A stretch of 13,634 bases of DNA. Source: an uncultured Porphyromonadaceae bacterium (GTDB lineage: Bacteria > Bacteroidota > Bacteroidia > Bacteroidales > Muribaculaceae). Location of the stretch: positions 1-13,634 of the forward strand of contig CAMWLX010000048.1 of assembly GCA_947175225.1 (NCBI GenBank), written 5' to 3'. Position numbers and translations under genes: made by a program. This document shows positions 1 through 4,742 of the stretch, piece by piece. The first letter of the stretch is position 1. Each line of letters opens with the position of its first letter. Below the pieces are notes generated by a model, which was not told the origin of the DNA, did no database searches, and saw only the letters and a list, made by a program, of their open reading frames with translations.

Positions 1-1526
1 CTTTCTACGCTAAGGGCCAGACAGGCCAGCAGCTCCTTCTCGGAGCTTACAGCTCTCTCAACCGCCAGATCCACCTCGGCAAGGTGAAGAGCTTCAACCG
101 CTATGAGATGCACGATGTGGTCCTCATCAAGGATAAGGATGGAGTGCCTCGCGCTCGCGGCATCGTCGCTAAGAACCTCGTGACAGGCGAATTCGAGCGT
201 TTTGCAGCTCACGCAGTAGTTATCGCTACCGGTGGCTACGGAAATACATACTTCCTTTCTACCAATGCTATGGGTTGCAACGTCTCTGCTGCTATGGCTT
301 GCTACCGCAAGGGGGCTTACTTTGCAAACCCGGCATACGTTCAGATCCACCCGACTTGTATCCCCGTTCACGGCGACAAGCAGTCTAAGCTTACCCTTAT
401 GTCTGAGTCTCTCCGTAACGATGGGCGTATCTGGGTGCCGAAAGACATTGAGGATGCCAAGAAGCTCCAGCGTGGCGAAATCAAGGGCAGTGATATCCCG
501 GAAGAAAACCGCGACTATTATCTCGAACGCCGCTATCCGGCATTCGGCAACCTCGTTCCGCGTGACGTGGCTTCCCGCGCTGCCAAAGAGCGTTGCGACA
601 AGGGCTATGGCGTAAACAATACCGGCCTTGCTGTATTCCTCGACTTCTCTGAGGCTATCAACCGTCTCGGTATCGACGTAGTACGTCAGCGTTATGGCAA
701 CCTCTTCGATATGTATGAGGAAATCACCGATGTTAACCCGGGAGAGCTTGCTAAGGAAATCGACGGCCAGAAATACTACAACCCGATGATGATCTTCCCG
801 GCTATCCACTATACAATGGGTGGCATCTGGGTAGACTATGAGCTCCAGACTTCTGTGAAGGGTCTCTTCGCTATCGGTGAGTGCAACTTCTCCGACCATG
901 GTGCCAACCGTCTTGGCGCTTCCGCCCTCATGCAGGGTCTCGCCGACGGTTATTTCGTGCTTCCTTACACTATCCAGAACTACCTGAGCGACCAGATCAC
1001 AGTGCCTCATTTCTCGACAGACCTTCCTGAATTTGAAGAGTGCGAGAAGAAGTGCCGCGAGGTGCAGGAGAAGCTCATGAATATTAAGGGCAAGCGTTCC
1101 GTAGACTCTATCCATAAGGAACTCGGCCACATCATGTGGGAATATGTAGGTATGGGCCGCACGGCTGAAGGCCTGAAAACTGCTATCAAGAAACTTGATG
1201 ATCTCCGCAAGGTATTCGACACAGATCTCTTTATCCCGGGATCAATCGAAGGCATGAACATCGAGCTTGACAAGGCATTCCGCCTCAACGACTTCATCAC
1301 TATGGGCAAGCTCATGGCTTACGACGCTCTTTCCCGCAACGAGTCTTGCGGTGGTCACTTCCGCGAGGAATACCAGACTGAGGAAGGGGAAGCTAAGCGT
1401 GATGATGAACACTACTTCTACGTATCATGCTGGGAATATCAGGGTGCAGACAAGGCTCCTGAGCAGATCATCGAGCCTCTCCACTATGAGGCTATCAAGG
1501 TTCAGACCCGTAACTATAAGTCATAA
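1..1526 (+). CDS. frdA: Fumarate reductase/succinate dehydrogenase flavoprotein subunit, 5'-truncated by the window
   Basis: Catalytic FAD subunit that interconverts fumarate and succinate, working with the FrdB subunit encoded next and a membrane cytochrome b subunit expected upstream of the window. The frame is open from base 3 (FYAKGQTGQQLLLGAY...), so a GTG at 84 is an internal codon and not the start. 507 residues are visible. Bacteroides homologues are roughly 640-660 residues, so the Rossmann GxGxxG and the covalent FAD-histidine motif lie outside the window. Visible active-site motifs: QIHPT (His codon 348-350), VPRDVASRA with the catalytic-type Arg at 561-563, HYTMGG (His codon 807-809) and GANRLGAS (Arg codon 909-911). 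The C-terminal helical domain ends in a TAA at 1524-1526. FrdB starts 25 bases later, an operon arrangement. Sequence alone does not separate fumarate reductase from succinate dehydrogenase; fumarate reduction is favoured because gut Bacteroidales are anaerobes. Confidence 0.96.
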   Translation, partial: FYAKGQTGQQLLLGAYSSLNRQIHLGKVKSFNRYEMHDVVLIKDKDGVPRARGIVAKNLVTGEFERFAAHAVVIATGGYGNTYFLSTNAMGCNVSAAMACYRKGAYFANPAYVQIHPTCIPVHGDKQSKLTLMSESLRNDGRIWVPKDIEDAKKLQRGEIKGSDIPEENRDYYLERRYPAFGNLVPRDVASRAAKERCDKGYGVNNTGLAVFLDFSEAINRLGIDVVRQRYGNLFDMYEEITDVNPGELAKEIDGQKYYNPMMIFPAIHYTMGGIWVDYELQTSVKGLFAIGECNFSDHGANRLGASALMQGLADGYFVLPYTIQNYLSDQITVPHFSTDLPEFEECEKKCREVQEKLMNIKGKRSVDSIHKELGHIMWEYVGMGRTAEGLKTAIKKLDDLRKVFDTDLFIPGSIEGMNIELDKAFRLNDFITMGKLMAYDALSRNESCGGHFREEYQTEEGEAKRDDEHYFYVSCWEYQGADKAPEQIIEPLHYEAIKVQTRNYKS

Positions 1527-1551
1527 ATCCACTCAAAACTGAAATCAGACA

Positions 1552-2310
1552 ATGGAAGAAAATATTATGAAAGTCAACCTCCGCGTTTGGCGTCAGGCTA
1601 ATGCAAAGGCCAAAGGTGGATTCGTGACTTACGAAAATGTCGAGACTACTCCCGACACTTCCTTCCTTGAGACTCTCGACATCCTTAACGAGACTCTTGT
1701 GGAAGAAGGACAGGAGCCAATCGTATTCGATCATGACTGCCGCGAAGGTATCTGCGGTATGTGCTCGCTTTATATCAACGGACATCCTCACGGTCCGGCT
1801 ACAGGGGCAACTACTTGCCAGCTCTATATGCGTCGTTTCCGGAACGGCGAGACTATCACTGTGGAGCCATGGCGTTCTGCTGCGTTCCCTGTGATCAAGG
1901 ACCTTATGGTAGACCGTAACGCATTCGATAAGATCCAGCAGGCAGGCGGCTATGTAAGCTTCAACTGCGGTGGTGCTCAGGATGCCAACGACCTTCCCAT
2001 CTCCAAGGTGAATGCCGACGAGGCCATGGATTCTGCAAGCTGTATCGGTTGCGGCGCATGTGTGGCTGCCTGCAAGAACGGCTCTGCAATGCTCTTTGTC
2101 AGCGCAAAGATCAGCCAGCTTTCACTCCTCCCGCAGGGCGAAGTGGAAAAAGATCGTCGTGTCCGCGCTATGGTTGCAAAGATGGATGAACTCGGCTTCG
2201 GCAACTGCACCAACACCGGTGCCTGCTCAGCTGAATGCCCCAAGAACATCAAGCTCTACAACATCGGCCGCATGAACCGCCAGTTCATCGCCGCCAAATG
2301 CAAGGAATAA
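1552..2310 (+). CDS. frdB: Fumarate reductase/succinate dehydrogenase iron-sulfur subunit
   Basis: Electron-transfer subunit of 252 residues, a normal family length, carrying electrons between the cytochrome b subunit and FrdA at the inner membrane. The N-terminal ferredoxin domain holds the [2Fe-2S] ligands Cys63, Cys68, Cys71 and Cys89 (DCREGICGMC...TTC). The C-terminal domain has CIGCGACVAACKN (Cys164, 167, 170, 174) and CTNTGACSAECP (Cys219, 225, 229). By family rule Cys164/167/170/229 bind [4Fe-4S] and Cys174/219/225 bind [3Fe-4S]; all ligands are present. The start is ambiguous: ATG 1552 (MEENIMKVNL) or the in-frame ATG at 1567 (MKVNLRVWRQ). The first is kept because related proteins carry a few residues before the first strand; no Shine-Dalgarno decides it. 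It follows frdA by 25 bases and is followed by a strong terminator, so frdB is the last gene of its operon. Confidence 0.97.
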   Translation: MEENIMKVNLRVWRQANAKAKGGFVTYENVETTPDTSFLETLDILNETLVEEGQEPIVFDHDCREGICGMCSLYINGHPHGPATGATTCQLYMRRFRNGETITVEPWRSAAFPVIKDLMVDRNAFDKIQQAGGYVSFNCGGAQDANDLPISKVNADEAMDSASCIGCGACVAACKNGSAMLFVSAKISQLSLLPQGEVEKDRRVRAMVAKMDELGFGNCTNTGACSAECPKNIKLYNIGRMNRQFIAAKCKE

Positions 2311-2336
2311 TCCTCGTCAGACAATCATATTATCAT

Positions 2337-2370
2337 GAAGGGAAGACTCACAGTCTTCCCTTCGTTGTCT
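2337..2370 (+). terminator. Intrinsic terminator of the frdAB operon
   Basis: A perfect 12-bp stem, GAAGGGAAGACT (2337-2348) with AGTCTTCCCTTC (2352-2363), closes a 3-base loop (CAC). It is followed by GTTGTCTT, a modest T-rich tail. It begins 27 bases after the frdB stop and ends the respiratory operon. Confidence 0.85.
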
Positions 2371-2550
2371 TAAAAAAGTCTTTCCTGCCTCTCCACGTTG
2401 TTCTTAATTCAATATATACATCCATCCCATCGAAGACCTTGTAGGGACGCACGGCTCGTGCGTCCTAATTCCCTCACGCAAATCCGCACACCTGTCCTTT
2501 GCGCCTTCGCGTAAGTTTTTTACGGACTTACAGCAAGGTGATTAAATAAT
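2371..2550. other. Spacer between frdB terminator and next promoter; no gene seen
   Basis: No convincing reading frame is present. Besides the palindrome at 2441-2467, bases 2496-2520 (CCTTTGCGCCTTCGCG then TAAG and T5) resemble 3648-3673 (CCTCTGCGGCCTCTGCG then CGAGATTTT), which lies just after the next gene. The two look like relics of one dispersed intergenic repeat. Confidence 0.5.
2441..2467. repeat. Dispersed GC-rich palindrome, copy A
   Basis: GGACGCACG (2445-2453) and CGTGCGTCC (2457-2465) form a perfect 9-bp stem around GCT, bordered by TAG on the left and TA on the right. A degenerate copy lies at 9478-9510. The form is that of a small intergenic palindromic repeat (REP-like). Function unknown. 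Confidence 0.75.
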
Positions 2551-2581
2551 TTTGAAAATCCGATAATATTTTATAAATTTG
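2551..2581 (+). promoter_or_regulatory. Bacteroidota-type sigma-ABfr promoter for the 2674 gene
   Basis: TTTG at 2551-2554 (-33 element), a 19-base spacer, and TAAATTTG at 2574-2581 (-7 element) match the Bacteroidota consensus TTTG-N19/20-TAnnTTTG. Predicted transcription begins near 2586-2589, giving a leader of about 85 bases before the ATG at 2674. Confidence 0.75.
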
Positions 2582-2585
2582 CAAA

Positions 2586-2621
2586 GTCAGGATGTGCTTG
2601 TGCTTTCAGGCACATCCTGAC
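2586..2621 (+). promoter_or_regulatory. Perfect 12-bp hairpin at the predicted mRNA 5' end
   Basis: GTCAGGATGTGC (2586-2597) pairs without mismatch with GCACATCCTGAC (2610-2621) across a 12-base loop (2598-2609). The loop contains a second TGTGC (2599-2603) that could compete for the right arm, so a slipped alternative fold exists. It starts where the promoter at 2551-2581 would initiate, so the mRNA would begin with this stem. No T-run follows, which argues against a terminator. A transcript-stabilising 5' stem or a protein/RNA binding site is plausible but not shown. Confidence 0.6.
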
Positions 2622-2673
2622 ATGCCATAAGAGAGATTAACATAACATATTTTATTAACCAAGATTTATTTAT

Positions 2674-3597
2674 ATGAAGAGAGATTTTACTATGACATCA
2701 AGAGACAGGCTATTCCTATTTTTATGTTTCATCACCATGACTTCTATATCAGTGGCAGCCGAGGAATACCAGTCAATCATCCGCTACGACCGCATTTGGG
2801 AACATGTCTCAGTTAATTGGACTAAAAGGACGGTGTTTTATGAAAAATTTGACGGACCGGAGGAAATCAACGGCAAGACCTATCACCGGCTTGTATCATT
2901 CCGTAAGGCAAGTTATGACTTTGATGCAGAGGGTAAGGCATATGTTTTTGATGTGGATGAGAATTACTACAAGCATGAAGGCTACCTTCGAGAGGAAGAC
3001 GGCAAGGTCTATACCCTTATCTGCAATGAAGGGCTTTTTGGTGACGATTGGCACAATATTCTCTATATTCCTAATGGTAATGATGCGCATCCTGCTGATC
3101 TGGAAGAAAAGCTCCTCTATGATTTCACCTGCAAGGAAGGAGATTCTTATAATGGACTTCATTTGACTGGATATGAAGCCCATGAAATGGTCTATAACGT
3201 CAAGTCGGTTGAATCCATAGAGATTGACGGAGAGCAATGTCGCCGCTTGCTGGTATCTCCGGAGGGATATGACGATTTCGAACTGCCGATGGTGGAAGGA
3301 GTAGGCATTGACAGTGAATATGGATGTCTTACCTCCATCAACTTTCTTTACCTCCCTACCTGCCCCTGCATGGATCACATCTTCAACCGACTATTGAGCG
3401 CGGATGGAAGGACCGTCTATGGTGATGAAAGTTCCAATATTCCTATTATCGGAGACCTATCCGTGGTGTATGATATCACACAGCCATCAAAGGACTATAC
3501 TTCAATATATGACATTATGGGCCGCCGCATCAGCACCCCTGCCCCTGGCCAGCTCTACATCCAAGGAGGCAAGAAGAAGATAGCCCCAAAGAATTAA
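2674..3597 (+). CDS. Secreted protein of unknown function with T9SS-like C-terminal region
   Basis: 307 residues; function not recognised. Residues 1-29 form a signal peptide: charged MKRDFTMTSRDR, hydrophobic LFLFLCFITM, and a likely cut after VAA29. A start at Met7 would also work. The body is beta-rich and follows a pattern recurring in secreted Bacteroidota proteins: INGKTYHRL (66-73), YLREEDGKVYTL (104-115), EEKLLYDFTCKEGD (144-157), IEIDGEQCRRLL (182-193) and MVEGVGIDSEYGCL (206-219). The last 30 residues (SIYDIMGRRIS...GQLYIQGGKKK) resemble the short C-terminal sorting or anchoring segment of type IX secretion cargo. The gene has its own promoter and leader hairpin and is flanked by gene-poor DNA, so it is probably monocistronic. 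Cell-surface or extracellular location is inferred from the two ends of the protein. Confidence 0.88.
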   Translation: MKRDFTMTSRDRLFLFLCFITMTSISVAAEEYQSIIRYDRIWEHVSVNWTKRTVFYEKFDGPEEINGKTYHRLVSFRKASYDFDAEGKAYVFDVDENYYKHEGYLREEDGKVYTLICNEGLFGDDWHNILYIPNGNDAHPADLEEKLLYDFTCKEGDSYNGLHLTGYEAHEMVYNVKSVESIEIDGEQCRRLLVSPEGYDDFELPMVEGVGIDSEYGCLTSINFLYLPTCPCMDHIFNRLLSADGRTVYGDESSNIPIIGDLSVVYDITQPSKDYTSIYDIMGRRISTPAPGQLYIQGGKKKIAPKN

Positions 3598-3807
3598 TTC
3601 ATTAGAACAATAATAAAATTTATAGATTTGCTCTGTGCCCCCCTCCTCCTCTGCGGCCTCTGCGCGAGATTTTCGAGCATGCCAAAGTTGAGTAAATTAA
3701 TTATCAAGATAAGGGGATTCCAAAAAAAATCCTCACTAACTTTGTACCCGGAAACAAAAATCATTGCCAAATGAAATCAAGTAGTTTCGCATTGACTTCC
3801 TCACGGT

Positions 3808-3831
3808 GGACTGAGGCCCACACGCGCCCGC
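3808..3831. repeat. 24-nt direct repeat, copy 1
   Basis: GGACTGAGGCCCACACGCGC followed by CCGC. It matches 4072-4095 at 23 of 24 bases; position 13 of the repeat onward reads ACACG here and AAACG there. It belongs to the repeat-rich block downstream of the secreted-protein gene. Confidence 0.8.
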
Positions 3832-3846
3832 ACCGTGCCGGACTCA

Positions 3847-3875
3847 GTATGGAACGGCAGGCTTCCCGGCCTGCC
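3847..3875. repeat. Palindromic repeat with TTCCCG loop, copy 1
   Basis: GTATGGAAC is followed by a 7-bp stem, GGCAGGC (3856-3862) and GCCTGCC (3869-3875), around the loop TTCCCG. It aligns with 4214-4242 at 24 of 29 bases. Four of the five differences form two compensating base pairs in the stem, so pairing is preserved between copies. Confidence 0.8.
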
Positions 3876-3976
3876 ATCAAAAGCCAACCCCAATCCATCC
3901 GAAGCCCGGAAAGAGCACAATGACATATTGCCACCTCCCACCGGCTCTTCCAAGAGAAGAATGGTTTGTCCCCCGT

Positions 3977-4007
3977 AAAAGTCGCTTGCGACTTTTGCCC
4001 GAAGGGC
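3977..4007. repeat. Two adjacent short hairpins
   Basis: AAAAGTCGC (3977-3985) and GCGACTTTT (3988-3996) form a 9-bp palindrome around TT, followed at once by GCCC-GAA-GGGC (3997-4007). They lie within the structured block and have no associated gene. Confidence 0.6.
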
Positions 4008-4071
4008 TTCCTTTTCCCAAAGCCGACCAATCAATGCATACCCGAATGCATAAGGCATAATTATGCTGACA

Positions 4072-4095
4072 GGACTGAGGCCCAAACGCGCCCGC
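4072..4095. repeat. 24-nt direct repeat, copy 2
   Basis: Second copy of the 3808-3831 repeat with a single C-to-A difference, 264 bases downstream in the same orientation. It is bordered by AT-rich palindromic DNA, including GCATAATTATGC at 4055-4066. Confidence 0.8.
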
Positions 4096-4213
4096 TATCT
4101 CCATAATTATGAATTATGCATTGCGCATTATGATTTGACAAAAGAGCATCGACCCTGACGGCCCCGGCATGACCGCATCCGGCGCCCTATGCTCTCCCCG
4201 CCAAAGGTGGCGG

Positions 4214-4243
4214 GTATGGAGCAGCGGGCTTCCCGGCCCGCTG
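4214..4243. repeat. Palindromic repeat with TTCCCG loop, copy 2
   Basis: GTATGGAG is followed by an 8-bp stem, CAGCGGGC (4222-4229) and GCCCGCTG (4236-4243), around TTCCCG. Relative to copy 1, pair 3856-3875 (G-C) has become 4223-4242 (A-T), and pair 3859-3872 (A-T) has become 4226-4239 (G-C). Confidence 0.8.
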
Positions 4244-4281
4244 TATAAAATATGAATACATCCCACATCCCTATATACACT

Positions 4282-4336
4282 AAGAGCGCTTTGAATCCGC
4301 ATTATATAATGTGCAGATTCAAGGCGCTCTTTTTTA
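4282..4336 (+). terminator. Strong intrinsic terminator with no obvious gene upstream
   Basis: AAGAGCGCTTTGAATC (4282-4297) pairs with GATTCAAGGCGCTCTT (4316-4331): 16 bp with one T-G wobble. The apical part (GCATTAT.../...ATAATGTGC) can pair further. A T-run from 4330 follows, so it acts on + strand transcription; no T-run lies on the other side. The nearest + strand stop codon is at 3597, 685 bases upstream. Confidence 0.88.
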
Positions 4337-4421
4337 TTTCAAAATTTTTCATTTCCCCCCTTAGCGCAGAAACCTCGCTTGTCCTATGCAACCATCGGGC
4401 GATGCAAAGTAAAAATTGACA

Positions 4422-4556
4422 GTTAATCGTTAATCGCAATGTCACTAAATTAAGACCAATTTACGGCGTCAAGCAATGTAGTTAGCGCACTCCGTGCGCG
4501 TCATTAAGCGTCTTAAACTATCTTAATTTAGTGACATTATCGTTAATCGTTAATCG
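4422..4556. mobile_element. MITE-like 101-bp inverted-repeat element with flanking direct repeats
   Basis: Perfect 18-bp terminal inverted repeats, AATGTCACTAAATTAAGA (4438-4455) and its reverse complement (4521-4538), enclose 65 bases. That core includes the hairpin GCGCAC-TCC-GTGCGC (4485-4499). The 15-base GTTAATCGTTAATCG occurs on both outer sides, at 4422-4436 and 4542-4556, separated from the inverted repeats by 1 and 3 bases. This is the plan of a miniature non-autonomous transposon with a target duplication. The flank is itself a tandem of GTTAATC heptamers, so slippage or insertion into an existing tandem array is an alternative. There is no transposase. It ends 66 bases before the promoter of the beta-galactosidase operon. 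Confidence 0.6.
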
Positions 4557-4603
4557 GTTATAGCTAATATTTAATTCAAAAAAATATTTTATTTCCCGAT
4601 TTA

Positions 4604-4635
4604 TTTGGTATGTCATATTTTTTTGATTATCTTTG
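4604..4635 (+). promoter_or_regulatory. Promoter of the GH2-galK-galM-GH2 operon
   Basis: TTTG at 4604-4607, a 20-base spacer, and TATCTTTG at 4628-4635 match the Bacteroidota TTTG-N19/20-TAnnTTTG promoter. Predicted start near 4640-4643, about 100 bases before the ATG at 4743. No comparable promoter is seen before galK, galM or the second GH2 gene, so this one probably drives all four. Confidence 0.75.
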
Positions 4636-4639
4636 TCTA

Positions 4640-4742
4640 TTCTTTTGCAGAACGTAGTGGCGCAGTGAATACTTTTTGCGTTCACAGCTCCTTTGCGCCC
4701 CCTGCATTTACCTGATAACCCTAAAATTGACATACCAAGCTG
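4640..4742 (+). promoter_or_regulatory. Structured 5' leader of the GH2 operon
   Basis: GGCGCA (4659-4664) pairs with TGCGCC (4694-4699), and the adjacent GTGAA (4665-4669) pairs with TTCAC (4681-4685), leaving an 8-base bulge (4686-4693) and an 11-base loop. No known riboswitch class was recognised and no T-run follows the stem. The structure could affect translation or mRNA stability; that is inference. Confidence 0.4.

Larger units (their letters stand above)
3598..4281. other. Structured, apparently gene-free block; possible non-coding transcript
   Basis: No reading frame here resembles a known protein. The block contains paired 24-nt repeats, two related palindromes, a run of short hairpins and AT-rich motifs, listed separately. 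Two -7-like boxes occur, TAGATTTG (3623-3630) and TAACTTTG (3737-3744), both without a TTTG -33 element. After the second box, ATG 3771 opens a 50-codon frame to TGA 3921-3923 (MKSSSFALTSSRW...), which runs through both a repeat and a palindrome and so is doubtful. A short hairpin CCCGCCA/TGGCGGG (4197-4203/4208-4214) directly abuts the second palindrome. A strong + strand terminator at 4282-4336 suggests that something is transcribed across part of this block. Confidence 0.4.

Noticed and set aside
84..86. GTG as the start of the flavoprotein gene
   Set aside because: The frame upstream to base 3 encodes conserved FrdA sequence (AKGQTGQQLLLGAY), so the GTG is an internal valine codon.
3771..3923. 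50-codon + strand frame (MKSSSFALTSSRW...) after a TAACTTTG box
   Set aside because: It is suggestive because of its placement, but its sequence is made of the 24-nt repeat and the palindrome, the -33 element is missing, and the product resembles no protein. It is mentioned in the block description only.
3761..4104. Overlapping minus-strand reading frames of 75-94 codons in the repeat block
   Set aside because: They overlap each other in different frames, run through direct repeats and palindromes, have no promoter or recognisable domain, and have biased composition typical of GC-rich repeat DNA.
3598..4281. tRNA, tmRNA, RNase P RNA or SRP RNA in the gene-free block
   Set aside because: No T-loop consensus, CCA end, tmRNA 5' motif or RNase P core motif was found when reading both strands.
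4422..4556. CRISPR-like interpretation of the GTTAATCGTTAATCG repeats
   Set aside because: There are only two 15-base copies, they flank an inverted-repeat element rather than regular spacers, and no cas genes are present.
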